Notes: generated by a model not told the origin, from the letters alone. Shown: positions 1 to 9,370, counted from the first letter of the stretch. The stretch: 64,000 nucleotides of DNA from Clostridium culturomicium (GCF_000821305.1 NZ_CCXK01000016.1:299033-363032), one strand, 5' to 3'. Numbers and translations are program-made.

Positions 1-233
1 TCAGATATATTAATTTTCTCTTGAAGCCAGCCATGTATATTGCTTTCATCAATAATCTCTTCTAACGGTAGCTTCGGTAACTTTTCTCCATAATTATTAT
101 TAATCTCCTGCAGATATACTTCTATATCAGCCGCATCTTTTTCTAATGTACTTATGATAGACTCCTCTATGCCTTGAAACCATAAAATTTTATTAAATAA
201 CCAGTAATGAAGCTTCCCTAAATATAAACTCAT
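1..233 (-). CDS. Hypothetical protein, N-terminal part (runs off the left edge)
   Basis: An open frame starts at ATG 233 on the minus strand and is still open at base 1, giving 77 complete codons. A very strong ribosome binding site (GGAGGAGGAG) lies just upstream, so the start is secure. The visible protein begins MSLYLGKLHYWLFNKILW and continues as a charged, probably helical, cytoplasmic segment with many Glu and Asp residues. There is no signal peptide. I do not recognise the family, and the C-terminal part is outside the window. It is divergent from bioY, with about 217 bp between the two starts. Confidence 0.8.
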   Translation of the reverse strand, partial: MSLYLGKLHYWLFNKILWFQGIEESIISTLEKDAADIEVYLQEINNNYGEKLPKLPLEEIIDESNIHGWLQEKINIS

Positions 234-362
234 AACTTCTCCTCCTCCTGAATTTCATATTAATATTTTATCCTTATCACTTTATTATTATTGAAGTTTC
301 TTCAGCTGCATTTATAATATCAAAAGTTCAAAAATAATGACGTAACAATCGTTACACTTTAA

Positions 363-394
363 ATGTAAACCCGTTTCATTTTCACAGTTGACAA
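363..394 (+). promoter_or_regulatory. Putative BirA (biotin repressor) operator
   Basis: Half-sites ATGTAAAC (363-370) and GTTGACAA (387-394) form an imperfect inverted repeat with a 16-base spacer, close to the TTGTWAAC-N14-16-GTTWACAA pattern known for Firmicute BirA operators. The right half-site overlaps the -35 box of the bioY promoter, so bound BirA would block transcription. That biotin represses this gene is inferred from the family and the layout. Confidence 0.6.
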
Positions 395-416
395 CCTTCA
401 AGGAAGTATATATACT
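388..416 (+). promoter_or_regulatory. bioY promoter (SigA type)
   Basis: A consensus -35 box TTGACA (388-393), a 17-base spacer and a -10 box TATACT (411-416) lie 35 bases upstream of the bioY start. An AAAGAGGT ribosome binding site follows at about 439-446. Confidence 0.75.
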
Positions 417-450
417 ATTTCTATAATGAAATAAATTTAAAGAGGTAGTT

Positions 451-999
451 ATGAATAAATATAATATTAAAGAATTAACAATGATTGGCTTATGTGCTGC
501 CCTTATGGCAGTGTTTTCTCAAATTTCAATTCCACTTCCTTCAGGGGTTCCAATTACACTCCAACCTTTTGCTGTAATCTTAATAAGCATACTTCTAGAG
601 GAAAAGTTAGGTTCACTTTCTATTCTTACCTTTATTCTTATAGGTACTATTGGACTGCCTGTATTTGCAAACTTCCAATCTGGTTTTAGTGCAATTCTTG
701 GTCCAACAGGTGGATTCTTAAGCGGTTTTCTAATCATGGCATTTATTGTTGGAATTTTTTCGAAAAGTAAAAATAAAAAACTTATATTCACAGGAGCTTA
801 TCTAGGCTTAATCGCTGACTATGTAGTTGGTGTTCTTCAACTAGCTCTAGTCCTTAATATGAGCATTTCAGAAGCTCTTGTTATTGGTTGCTATCCATAT
901 ATTATTAAAGATCTAATATTAACTGCTGTGGCTGTTATAATTGCTTTAAAAATTAAGCCACTAATAAAGAGGGAGCTCACCAAGGTTATTAAAGCTTAG
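451..999 (+). CDS. bioY: BioY, substrate-binding subunit of the biotin ECF transporter
   Basis: This 182-residue membrane protein has about six hydrophobic segments and the BioY family pattern, including the Gly-rich stretch ILGPTGGFLSGF near residues 83-94. BioY binds biotin in the membrane and either works alone or joins the shared EcfAA'T energising module, which is not encoded in this window. The start ATG at 451 follows AAAGAGGT. The gene is alone in its transcription unit, with its own promoter, a BirA-type operator and a terminator hairpin right after the stop. Biotin uptake controlled by biotin level is therefore the expected role. Confidence 0.92.
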   Translation: MNKYNIKELTMIGLCAALMAVFSQISIPLPSGVPITLQPFAVILISILLEEKLGSLSILTFILIGTIGLPVFANFQSGFSAILGPTGGFLSGFLIMAFIVGIFSKSKNKKLIFTGAYLGLIADYVVGVLQLALVLNMSISEALVIGCYPYIIKDLILTAVAVIIALKIKPLIKRELTKVIKA

Positions 1000-1022
1000 T
1001 TCAACAGCTTAATATATACTCG

Positions 1023-1060
1023 TATCCAGCTTATAAATACGTAAGCTGGATATTTTATTT
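1023..1060 (+). terminator. Intrinsic terminator of bioY
   Basis: An 11-bp perfect stem (1023-1033 with 1042-1052) has an 8-base loop and is followed by TTTTATTT. Confidence 0.8.
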
Positions 1061-1067
1061 GAAAAAT

Positions 1068-1096
1068 TTGACATACCCAGCACCATTCCTTAAAAT
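1068..1096 (+). promoter_or_regulatory. Promoter of the MATE transporter gene
   Basis: TTGACA (1068-1073), a 17-base spacer and TAAAAT (1091-1096) place the transcript start near 1103. This is downstream of the longest possible ORF start at 1059 and therefore supports the start at 1137. Confidence 0.65.
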
Positions 1097-1136
1097 ATTA
1101 ACTATAATGTATTTTTTACTTAAGGAGGCAGCATTA

Positions 1137-2522
1137 ATGGATTCATACGAACATCCACAAGAAAATAAAATGGGTATTATGCCTATAAGTAAATTACTTA
1201 TTTCTATGTCCTTACCCGTTATGATTTCAATGCTTATTCAAGCGCTATATAACATAGTTGACAGTATGTTTGTGGCTCAAATAAGTGAAAATGCTTTAAC
1301 TGCAGTTTCCCTGGCATTTCCAGTACAAAATCTCATGATTGCAGTTGCTGCTGGAACCGGTGTTGGAATTAATGCACTTTTATCTAGAAGTCTCGGAGAG
1401 AAAAATTTAAAAGAAGCAAATAAAGCTGCAAATAATGGTGTTTTTCTTGCCCTTTTAAGTGCAGGTGTATTCACTATTTTCGGTATATTTTTTTCTAGAA
1501 TATTCTTTGAATCTCAAACTCAAATAAAAGAAATTATTGATTATGGAAGTACCTATATTTCTATTTGTACCATTTTTTCCTTTGGTATTTTTGGACAAAT
1601 AACCTTTGAAAGACTTCTTCAATCAACAGGAAAAACTTTTTACACCATGATAACCCAAAGTATAGGTGCTATTATCAATATTATTCTTGATCCCATCCTT
1701 ATCTTTGGATTATTCGGCTTTCCAAAGCTTGGTGTAACAGGTGCAGCTATAGCGACTGTAATAGGCCAAATTATAGGCATGTTTTTGACTTTATATTATA
1801 ATGTTAAGAAAAATTCAGAAATACAGCTTAAATTTAAAAACTTTAAACCTAATAAATTGACAATAAAAAAAATATATAGTGTTGGTATACCTTCAATAAT
1901 AATGCAGTCAATTTCTTCTGTAATGGTATTTGGATTAAACAACATACTTCTTATTTTCTCCTCCACAGCTGCTGCAGTGCTAGGTATATATTTCAAACTT
2001 CAGAGCTTTATCTTTATGCCCATCTTTGGTATAACAATTGGGATGATACCTATTGTTGCTTATAATTATGGTGCAGGAAATAAAGAACGATTAACTAAAA
2101 CAATAAAACTTAGTGCAATCTATGCCGTTTCAATAATGTTAATTGGGTTTTCAATTTTTCAAATTTTCCCCAAACAACTTCTGTCAATGTTTAACGCTTC
2201 CTCAGAACTTATAAACATTGGTGTAATTGCTCTAAGAACCATAAGTTTCTCCTTTATTTTTGCTGGTTATTGTATTGTGCTAAATTCTGCCTTTCAAGCC
2301 CTTGGAAATGGTATGCTTAGCTTAATTAACTCTATAATTCGTCAACTAGTAATTATTCTTCCAGCAGCATTCCTATTCGCAAAATATTTAGGATTAAATG
2401 CAGTATGGTTTGCATTTCCACTAGCTGAAATCTCTTCTGTAATTTTAAGTACAATTTTCTTAAAGCATATATACAGTACAAAAATAAAACATATTATTTC
2501 ACCAGACAATTTTGAAATGTAA
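1137..2522 (+). CDS. MATE family efflux transporter
   Basis: The 461-residue protein has about 12 membrane segments arranged as two MatE domains, the usual layout and length of this family. MATE proteins export cationic drugs, dyes or metabolites in exchange for Na+ or H+. The sequence does not show the substrate. The frame is open from 1059, but ATG 1137 is preferred because a TAAGGAGG ribosome binding site sits at 1121-1128 and the likely promoter lies between the two candidates. The protein then begins MDSYEHPQENKMGIMPISK. It is a single gene with its own promoter and terminator. Confidence 0.88.
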   Translation: MDSYEHPQENKMGIMPISKLLISMSLPVMISMLIQALYNIVDSMFVAQISENALTAVSLAFPVQNLMIAVAAGTGVGINALLSRSLGEKNLKEANKAANNGVFLALLSAGVFTIFGIFFSRIFFESQTQIKEIIDYGSTYISICTIFSFGIFGQITFERLLQSTGKTFYTMITQSIGAIINIILDPILIFGLFGFPKLGVTGAAIATVIGQIIGMFLTLYYNVKKNSEIQLKFKNFKPNKLTIKKIYSVGIPSIIMQSISSVMVFGLNNILLIFSSTAAAVLGIYFKLQSFIFMPIFGITIGMIPIVAYNYGAGNKERLTKTIKLSAIYAVSIMLIGFSIFQIFPKQLLSMFNASSELINIGVIALRTISFSFIFAGYCIVLNSAFQALGNGMLSLINSIIRQLVIILPAAFLFAKYLGLNAVWFAFPLAEISSVILSTIFLKHIYSTKIKHIISPDNFEM

Positions 2523-2546
2523 AAAGGAGCCCATAAGGCTCCTTTT
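2522..2546. terminator. Bidirectional terminator between convergent genes
   Basis: A 10-bp stem (2522-2531 with 2537-2546) with a 5-base loop and A and T tracts on both sides serves the MATE gene (+) and the convergent small membrane protein gene (-). Confidence 0.75.
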
Positions 2547-2551
2547 CTATA

Positions 2552-2836
2552 TCATTTAATTGGCTTATACAATTCTAATACATTTTTAAACTTATACTCA
2601 TTATATTCCCACTTTGCAACTATTGATAATACCGAAATTAAAAAGGCTGCGATTAATGCATACAAAAACCACAAAGGATATATTTTTTTAATAAATACTA
2701 TTTGACATGAAAAAAGTCCTAAGTATATTAAAAGTCCCAACCTGAATCCACTCTTAATTTTTGATATCATATACTTTTTTATGCCTGCCTTTCTAGTCTC
2801 TTTCCATTGTCTATAAAACCCTAAATTACTTATCAT
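2552..2836 (-). CDS. Small membrane protein of unknown function
   Basis: This 94-residue basic protein has two hydrophobic segments (about residues 31-50 and 55-73) separated by a short KKIYP turn. It would form a two-helix hairpin in the membrane with both ends in the cytoplasm. The N-terminal 28 residues are rich in Lys and Arg. The start at 2836 has AAGGA about 9 bases upstream. I do not recognise the family. It is monocistronic and convergent with the MATE gene. Confidence 0.65.
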   Translation of the reverse strand: MISNLGFYRQWKETRKAGIKKYMISKIKSGFRLGLLIYLGLFSCQIVFIKKIYPLWFLYALIAAFLISVLSIVAKWEYNEYKFKNVLELYKPIK

Positions 2837-3004
2837 GAAACCACTTCCTTAGATAACATATTATAGAATTAAATGCAATATTTATATATTTCAAATTAAT
2901 TGTAACATATAATTTATTGCTATAAAATATATCAAAAACTATTTTTTCGATTTTTATGTTAGTTTTCTTGTCAATATCTTCATTTATATTGCTAAAAAAT
3001 TATA

Positions 3005-3148
3005 CTAACTAAACACCATATAATATGCTTCCCTAAAAGTATCGTAATAATTCAATAATAGTACAAACTCATCTTCTTTACCTATTAGAAAATAAACCTT
3101 ATAATTTTCTCTAACACTCTATTGGAATATATAACTTTTGAGTTTCAT
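3005..3148 (-). pseudogene. Possible remnant of a small gene with an in-frame amber codon
   Basis: Within an otherwise AT-rich gap (2837-3260), a minus-strand frame runs from ATG 3148 to TAG 3005. It is interrupted once, by TAG after nine codons. The following 37 codons read as a plausible protein (SVRENYKVYFLIGKEDEF, then LLLNYYDTFREAYYMVFS), unlike typical non-coding translation here. There is no strong ribosome binding site, so this is most likely a decayed small gene, or chance. Nothing else is seen in the gap apart from the CAP gene terminator. Confidence 0.25.
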
Positions 3149-3185
3149 TTCTTTCTAATGTCAATTAAATGCTGGGTTAATATAC

Positions 3186-3215
3186 AAAAGGAGCCTAAAT
3201 AATTAGGCTCCCTTT
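3186..3215 (-). terminator. Terminator of the CAP-domain gene
   Basis: GGAGCCTAA (3190-3198) pairs with TTAGGCTCC (3203-3211) around a 4-base loop. On the minus strand the stem is followed by TTTTGTATA. Confidence 0.75.
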
Positions 3216-3260
3216 ATGCTATATTATAATATATTTTTATACTTAATTGTTAATAATTCA

Positions 3261-4094
3261 CTACCTATAAAACTCTTGAGTTGCATATACCTTATTACCT
3301 ATCTTATATACACCTACCCCTATACTATCAAAATTAGTTGATAATATATTTGCTCTATGACCTGAAGAGTTCATCCAATTAGTCATAAACTGCTTGGCCA
3401 GTTCTGTAGCATTTGTGTTTCCACCTATATATGCAATGTTCTCACCCCAAGCTCTATAGGAAACTCCATCCGCCTTCATTTGAGTCGTTATTAAATTCCC
3501 ACTTAAATCCTCATGGCTGAAATAATTTTTATCTCCCATATCTTGAGATTTAATTCTTGCATACTTTTCCATAGTTGAATTATAAGATAACGGTGCTACT
3601 CCTGCTTTCGCTCTTTCTTCATTTACTATTTTAAAGATAGCTTGTTCAACCTCAGCCATAAACTTATCATTTACAACTGTATCATCATTTCCATTATCAG
3701 GTGTATTTTCAATATCTCCATCCGCTGGTGGTGCTACATCTGTACTATCATCTGATGGCGGTGCTACTTCTGGTGGTGTTACCACTGTATCATCCTCCAC
3801 TGGTGGCACTACTTCTGGTGGTACTACCTCTGTATTATCATCTGATGGTAGTACTACCCCTGTATCACATCCATTTCCAATAGATGTCCTGAATGGTCTT
3901 CCTGGTCTATTAGGTTTTATACAAGTAATTTTTCTTAAGCTATCATTCTCACAATCATTATCATTCTCTTGATATACAACCTTTTTTACAATGTTTGCTT
4001 CACTTTCAAAATCAGCTGCGTGAGCTTGTACTCCTCCTAATACTGTTGTTCCTAGTAAAGTTACTAGTGTTAATGCTATTACTTTCGATTTCAT
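3261..4094 (-). CDS. Secreted CAP-domain protein (SCP/PR-1, YkwD type)
   Basis: The 277-residue protein starts with a signal peptide (MKSKVIALTLVTLLGTT..., likely cut after AHA near residue 26). A Pro/Asp/Glu-rich linker with imperfect PPE(V/D)xPP repeats follows at about residues 75-140, then a C-terminal CAP domain. The CAP domain shows the family marks HEDLSGN, GENIAY and SSGHRANIL, ending GVGVY...TQEFYR. Such proteins are exported and often associate with the cell wall or spores; the biochemical role is generally unknown. The frame is open from 4133, but ATG 4094 has AGGAGG 7 bases upstream, while the ATG at 4100 would have no spacing. It is monocistronic. Confidence 0.85.
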   Translation of the reverse strand: MKSKVIALTLVTLLGTTVLGGVQAHAADFESEANIVKKVVYQENDNDCENDSLRKITCIKPNRPGRPFRTSIGNGCDTGVVLPSDDNTEVVPPEVVPPVEDDTVVTPPEVAPPSDDSTDVAPPADGDIENTPDNGNDDTVVNDKFMAEVEQAIFKIVNEERAKAGVAPLSYNSTMEKYARIKSQDMGDKNYFSHEDLSGNLITTQMKADGVSYRAWGENIAYIGGNTNATELAKQFMTNWMNSSGHRANILSTNFDSIGVGVYKIGNKVYATQEFYR

Positions 4095-4746
4095 TTCCAT
4101 TCCTCCTATTTTTTGGACTAAGTGCTTGTCCATATTTTCGTTAGTAATGTACTTTTACGTCTACATCGTGACTCCTTAGTTATAACATACAATTAGGTCT
4201 AAATTATTAGGAGATTAGTTCCAAGCTTTAGGTGTTCCCCCTATATATGAAAAAATAACCACGATAAACTTAATATACCATCAAAGAAATAAGGCTATCT
4301 CTACATTAGTCATAATTTTATAAATATATCCATGGTTAAAGTTACCATGAGTAAATTTATTAAATTCATGCAATATATGATTCATTTATATATTTATATG
4401 TTTATATATTTATGTATTTATAGGATTCTAATACTATACTTCTATATATTGTTTATTGATATAACATATTTCATTTTAAAATTATAAATTCTACTAAAAC
4501 TGATAATTAACATGTATTCAAGCTATAACATTAAAAACTTATATTATTTTACTTATGAAATAATTTTGCCTATTTGAGGTTATATTCAAATTAAAACCTT
4601 CTACCTTATTTACTATTTTAATTCTAATAAATACAACTATTTATGCTTACCCATAAACAAGAGCTACACCTTCAAAATCCTCAGGTGTAGCTCTTGTTTA
4701 TAGTAAATATATTATTGAAATTTTTTTGTATTCTTCCAACTACTGG
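4095..4746. other. AT-rich intergenic region without a recognised gene
   Basis: These 652 bases upstream of the CAP gene hold no credible ORF or RNA gene on either strand. It is very AT-rich, with TATATATTTATATGTT-like runs near 4380-4430. The topB terminator occupies its right end. A promoter for the CAP gene must lie near 4095-4300, but I could not place it with confidence. No c-di-GMP riboswitch signature is visible. Confidence 0.5.
4653..4701 (-). terminator. Terminator of topB
   Basis: A 19-bp perfect stem (4653-4671 with 4683-4701) with an 11-base loop lies 46 bases past the topB stop. Confidence 0.8.
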
Positions 4747-6942
4747 TTATTTTTTAAATAAATCTCCTAATGCTGCAAAAGGATTATCCTTAGCTGACTC
4801 CTTTTCTGCCTCTTTCTCCAGCTTTTTCATATAGTTCTTAACATCTCTCTTATCTACTTTACCGCCTTTTTCAAAACGCTTTTTAAACTGTGATGCCTTC
4901 TCTCTAAAGTTACAATTTGCACCTGGGCACACATATATCTGACCTTCCCCGTGCCCTTTAAGCATTAACTTCTTTTTACACTCTGGACATCTAGCATTTG
5001 TAGTTTTACTTACACTTTCTCTATGTCCACATTCTCTATCCTGGCAAACATTCATTATTCCTGTTTTAGTTTTTACTTCAAGCATATATTTACCACACTT
5101 AGGGCATTTTGCTCCTGTAAGATTATCGTGGACAAATTTGCTTTCAGTTCCTTTAACATCATTAACCAGTTCAGTAGCATATGCTCTCATAGCATCAATG
5201 AACTTTCTATCATTTAGTTTTCCCTTGCTTATATCTTCAAGCTGACTTTCCCAATCTGCTGTTAAAAGTGGTGATTTCAGCTCCGTAGGTACAAGTTCAA
5301 TTAACTGTTTTCCTTTTGATGTTGGTACTATTTCCTTACCTCTTTTTTCAATAACAAAGGAGTTAAATAATTTTTCTATTATATCAGCTCTTGTTGCAAC
5401 TGTTCCAAGTCCACCTGTTTCATTTAACGTTTTGGCAGCATCCTTTCCAACCTTCACATATTTATGAGGATTTTCCATAGCTGAAAGTAATGTTCCTTCA
5501 TTAAATCTTGCTGGTGGTTTTGTTTGTCCTTTATTTGAATTAACTGAAGTAATGCTTATTTTATCGCCTTTTTTTAACTGTGGAAGAACTTGGTCTTTAA
5601 TATCCTCGTCCTCTAAACCTTCTTCTACATCCTCTTTATCGTATACGACCTTCCATCCTTTTGATTTTATAACCTTACCCTTAGCAATGAATTTTTCTCC
5701 TGCTATTTCTGCAGTTACATTAGTTTGTAAATATTCAAATGGTGGCATTAAAACACTTAAAAATCTCTTTACAACTAAATCATAAATATTTCTTTCCTCT
5801 AAAGAAAAATGCATAAAGTTAGGACTTTCCTCTGTTGGAATTATAGCATGGTGGTCTGAAACCTTATTATTATCTACAAAGCTCTTAGACGGTACTATTT
5901 TATTCTTTAATATTGAAACTGCAGCTGCTCTATAATTTCCAACGGAAATAGCTTTTAATCTATCTGGAATTGTAGCAACAACGTCTGTACTTATATATCT
6001 TGAATCTGTTCTTGGGTAAGTTAAAACCTTATGATTTTCATATAACCTCTGCATTATGGATAAAGTCTGTTTTGCAGAATATCCCCAAATTCTGTTTGCA
6101 TCTCTTTGTAATTCAGTTAAATCATATAGAGCTGGTGCCGGCTTTCTTTTCAAGCTTTCTGACACATCTATAACTTCACCATTACATCCTTTTATTTTTC
6201 CAATAAGCTTTTCTACTGTACCCTCATTAAATATCCTTTGATTATTATTTTTATCAATCCACTGAAGAGAAAAATCTTTTGACTTTGCAGACAAGGTATA
6301 ATAGTCAGTTGGAACGAAATTTTTAATTTCTTCTTCTCTTTGCACAATCATTGCAAGGGTTGGTGATTGTACTCTTCCTGCTGAAAGCTGAGCATTATAC
6401 TTACAAGTCAAAGCACGAGTTACATTAAGCCCTACAATCCAATCTGCTTCTGCCCTGCATACTGCTGCCTTATATAAATTCTCGTAAGCTGCCCCTGGCT
6501 TAAGATTTCTAAATCCATCAAGAATAGCCTTATCTGTCTGTGAGGAAATCCATAATCTCTTTAGTGGCTTCCTTACCCCTGCTTTTTCTATTATCCATCT
6601 TGCTACTAACTCACCTTCACGACCAGCATCCGTTGCGATAACAATCTCTTCTATATCATTTCTTAAAAGCTGTTTTTTTACTTCATAAAATTGCTTTTGA
6701 GTCTTTTTTAAAACTGTAAGTTTCATATGCTTAGGAAGCATTGGAAGAGTTTCCATTGCCCATTTCTTATATTTCTCATCATAGTCCTCTGGGTCCTGAA
6801 GCCCAACTAAATGTCCTAAAGCCCAAGTTACAACATATTTGCTACCTTCTATATATGCACCTTTATTTTGATTACATTTTAAAACCTTTGCTAAATCTCT
6901 TCCTACGGACGGCTTTTCCGCTAAAACTAATATTTTTCCCAT
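4747..6942 (-). CDS. topB: DNA topoisomerase III (type IA)
   Basis: The 731-residue enzyme breaks and rejoins one DNA strand to relax negative supercoils and decatenate replication intermediates. The TOPRIM domain covers residues 1-150 with Glu9 in LAEKPSVG and acidic residues in TDAGREGE (104-111). The catalytic tyrosine is Tyr309 in LTYPRTDSRY. The C-terminal part carries two four-cysteine zinc-ribbon units (CPKCG...CQDREC and CPECK...CPGANC) and a Lys-rich tail, as in Firmicute TopB. The start at 6942 follows AGAGGAAG. It stands alone between two terminators. Confidence 0.95.
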   Translation of the reverse strand: MGKILVLAEKPSVGRDLAKVLKCNQNKGAYIEGSKYVVTWALGHLVGLQDPEDYDEKYKKWAMETLPMLPKHMKLTVLKKTQKQFYEVKKQLLRNDIEEIVIATDAGREGELVARWIIEKAGVRKPLKRLWISSQTDKAILDGFRNLKPGAAYENLYKAAVCRAEADWIVGLNVTRALTCKYNAQLSAGRVQSPTLAMIVQREEEIKNFVPTDYYTLSAKSKDFSLQWIDKNNNQRIFNEGTVEKLIGKIKGCNGEVIDVSESLKRKPAPALYDLTELQRDANRIWGYSAKQTLSIMQRLYENHKVLTYPRTDSRYISTDVVATIPDRLKAISVGNYRAAAVSILKNKIVPSKSFVDNNKVSDHHAIIPTEESPNFMHFSLEERNIYDLVVKRFLSVLMPPFEYLQTNVTAEIAGEKFIAKGKVIKSKGWKVVYDKEDVEEGLEDEDIKDQVLPQLKKGDKISITSVNSNKGQTKPPARFNEGTLLSAMENPHKYVKVGKDAAKTLNETGGLGTVATRADIIEKLFNSFVIEKRGKEIVPTSKGKQLIELVPTELKSPLLTADWESQLEDISKGKLNDRKFIDAMRAYATELVNDVKGTESKFVHDNLTGAKCPKCGKYMLEVKTKTGIMNVCQDRECGHRESVSKTTNARCPECKKKLMLKGHGEGQIYVCPGANCNFREKASQFKKRFEKGGKVDKRDVKNYMKKLEKEAEKESAKDNPFAALGDLFKK

Positions 6943-7071
6943 TTTTTACTTCCTCTCTATAAAAACTAATATCTATCTACTAATTTGTCTAATATTATCT
7001 TTGTATTATACCATACTTTTCATTTACTTCCCTTACCACCTATTACAATAACTATCATTTATTAAATCACA

Positions 7072-7111
7072 AAATAGAAGCAGGATAAATTTAATTATCC
7101 TGCTTCTATTT
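7072..7111. terminator. Terminator hairpin downstream of the hydrolase pseudogene
   Basis: A 17-bp perfect stem (7072-7088 with 7095-7111) with a 6-base loop is flanked by A and T runs on both sides. Confidence 0.75.
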
Positions 7112-7179
7112 ATCATTATCCTAATTTTTACCAAACATTATTCTTAAGTTCCAAATAACTCATTCTATTGATATAAAAT

Positions 7180-7992
7180 TTATTCCTCAATAAACTCCAT
7201 TAATTCTTTATTAAACTTATCTTTCTCATCATAGAATACTCCATGCCCACTAAATTTAAATGGTATAAGTTTTGAATTTCTAATACACTGATTCTGTATC
7301 TTAGCTAATTCAAATAAAACAACTTTATCATGAATTCCATGAAGAATTAGAGTTTGTACTTTTATTGATTCAAGATCTGAAAATAACTCTTCTTTTAACC
7401 AAGTTTTTGCAATTGATGCTGTGGACCATCCAGCTGCTTGCAATCCTAAATTTAAAAACTATTGAGAAAATGACTGCGTTATATGTTGGTAAAAGAATAT
7501 ATCTCCAAAATCACTAATCATCTTCGGTCGGTCTGCATATGTTCCCTCAATAATTTTATTTATTGATTCCTCATCTGATCCGTAAGGAAAACCTTTACTT
7601 TTAGTAAGTCTAGGTGCCGCTGCAGAGATGAGAACTAACTTAGATACCCCACAACCACCATGGTGACCCATATACCTAACAGCCATAGCACCACCTGTTG
7701 AATGTCCTTCCAGTGTAAAATCCTTTAACTTTAATGCATCCACTACACATTTAACATCATCTGATAATCTATCATAGTCATATCCTTTATAAGGCTTATC
7801 AGACTCTCCAAACCCTCTAGTGTCTATTCCAATACACCTATAGCCATGTTTAGGAAGCTCATCAAACTAATATTCAAACAAATTATGACTGCCAGGCCAT
7901 CCGTGTAAAAATACAATTGTCTTCTTTCCCTCTGGATTAAGATCCTCTACATAAACTTTTACATCGGGTTCAACTTTAACATAATACCCCAT
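7180..7992 (-). pseudogene. Alpha/beta hydrolase (haloperoxidase-like), broken by two in-frame TAG codons
   Basis: A single reading frame of 271 codons runs from ATG 7992 to TAA 7180 with no frameshift but two amber stops, after FEY (around 7869) and after SFSQ (around 7458). The rest is a complete alpha/beta hydrolase. It has the HGWPGSH oxyanion region, the nucleophile elbow GHSTGG, the acid residue in LHGIHDK and the catalytic His in FSGHGVF. The first stop sits where Gln is expected, the second probably where Trp is expected (SFS-x-WF in relatives, from memory), so single C-to-T or G-to-A changes would explain both. The terminator is intact, suggesting recent inactivation. Recoding of TAG cannot be excluded but is unlikely. 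Confidence 0.8.
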
Positions 7993-8083
7993 TTATACCT
8001 CCATCAATCTATATAAATCTAGTAATAGATTATTCATAAATTTAAGTTTTGTGATTAATACTTATGGGTATTGCAAATAACAA

Positions 8084-8113
8084 AAGACAAGTAGACCATA
8101 CTCTACTTGTCTT
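8084..8113 (-). terminator. Terminator of galE
   Basis: A 12-bp perfect stem (8084-8095 with 8102-8113) with a 6-base loop lies 22 bases past the galE stop. Confidence 0.75.
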
Positions 8114-8134
8114 AAAAATTAATTTGATATTTTA

Positions 8135-9148
8135 TTATATGTTATATCCCTTTGGATTTTGGCTTTGCCATCTCCAAGAGTCTTCACACATTTCATCTAT
8201 TCCTTTTTCAGCTCTCCATCCTAAATCTTCATTGGCATGCTTTGGATCAGCGTAGCATGTTCCAATATCTCCAGGTCTTCTTGGTGCAATCTTATACGGA
8301 ATCTCTCTTCCACTAGCTTTTGCAAAAGCATTAACTACATCAAGAACACTATAGCCATTTCCTGTTCCTAGATTGTAAGTTACAAGTCCTGGATTGCTTT
8401 CTAATTTATCTATTGCTTTTAAGTGACCTTTTGCTAAATCTACAACATGAATGTAATCTCTAACCCCAGTTCCATCATGAGTATTGTAGTCATTTCCAAA
8501 TACACTTAACTCCTTAAGTTCTCCAATTGCAACCTTTGTTATATAAGGCATTAAGTTATTTGGTATTCCGCATGGATCTTCTCCAATAGTTCCACTCTTA
8601 TGAGCTCCAACTGGATTGAAGTATCTAAGTAATGCTATGTTCCAAGTATTATCAGAAACATATAAATCTCTTAATATTTCTTCTATCATAAGCTTTGTTT
8701 GCCCATATGGATTTGTTGCTGATAACGGAGAATCCTCTGTTATTGGAATTATTTTTGCATCTCCATAAACTGTAGCTGATGAGCTAAATACGAAGTTTTT
8801 AACATTGAATTTTCTCATAACCTCTAAAAGTACAAGAGTGCTTCCTATGTTATTGTGATAATACTCAAGTGGTTTTGCCACTGACTCACCAACAGCCTTA
8901 TATCCAGCGAAGTGAATAACTGAATCTATTTCATTTTCTTCAAATATCTTTTCTAAGTTCTCTTTATCTAAAACATCACAATTATAAAACTTTGGTTCTA
9001 TTCCTGTTATAGCTTTAATTCTATCCTTAACTAATTCTTTACTGTTATATAAGTTGTCAACTATTACTACATCTTTACCTATGTTTTGTAGCTCTACTAC
9101 CGTATGACTTCCTATATAACCCATTCCACCAGTTACTAATACCGCCAT
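8135..9148 (-). CDS. galE: UDP-glucose 4-epimerase
   Basis: The 337-residue short-chain dehydrogenase-type enzyme interconverts UDP-glucose and UDP-galactose using tightly bound NAD+. The Rossmann motif GGMGYIGSH is at residues 7-15. The catalytic pair is Tyr148 and Lys152 in NPYGQTK, with FSSSATVYG (121-129) contributing the Ser/Thr. Length and motifs are typical. The gene has its own terminator and lies downstream of, but separated by 270 bp and a terminator from, the maltodextrin operon. It links glucose and galactose metabolism to cell-surface sugar synthesis. Confidence 0.95.
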   Translation of the reverse strand: MAVLVTGGMGYIGSHTVVELQNIGKDVVIVDNLYNSKELVKDRIKAITGIEPKFYNCDVLDKENLEKIFEENEIDSVIHFAGYKAVGESVAKPLEYYHNNIGSTLVLLEVMRKFNVKNFVFSSSATVYGDAKIIPITEDSPLSATNPYGQTKLMIEEILRDLYVSDNTWNIALLRYFNPVGAHKSGTIGEDPCGIPNNLMPYITKVAIGELKELSVFGNDYNTHDGTGVRDYIHVVDLAKGHLKAIDKLESNPGLVTYNLGTGNGYSVLDVVNAFAKASGREIPYKIAPRRPGDIGTCYADPKHANEDLGWRAEKGIDEMCEDSWRWQSQNPKGYNI

Positions 9149-9370
9149 ATTATCAACTCCATTTCTAATTCATTATCTTTTACCCTTTACTATTATACCA
9201 CATTATTGTAAATATTAGAAACTAACATTGCTGACAATCTCCATACCTATATTGTGAATAATCTTAGTTATCTAGCTACTTTCAACATTTCAATTATTTC
9301 TTCACACTAAAAATCTCTTTATTAGTTTTCACCTTTACTTTTTCTTTGTCCAAATTATTTTCTTAATATA

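Noticed and set aside
1059..1136. N-terminal extension of the MATE protein
   Set aside because: It would start upstream of the likely transcript start and has no ribosome binding site.
3701..3883. Plus-strand 60-residue frame rich in Leu, Val and Tyr
   Set aside because: It is the antisense shadow of the repetitive Pro/Asp/Glu linker of the CAP protein and has no ribosome binding site.
4095..4746. c-di-GMP riboswitch or other RNA upstream of the CAP gene
   Set aside because: The conserved GEMM sequence blocks are not present on either strand.
7180..7992. TAG recoding (pyrrolysine or suppression) in the hydrolase
   Set aside because: No tRNA or synthetase for recoding is in the window, and the expected residues (Gln and Trp) are one mutation from TAG, so simple decay is the better explanation.
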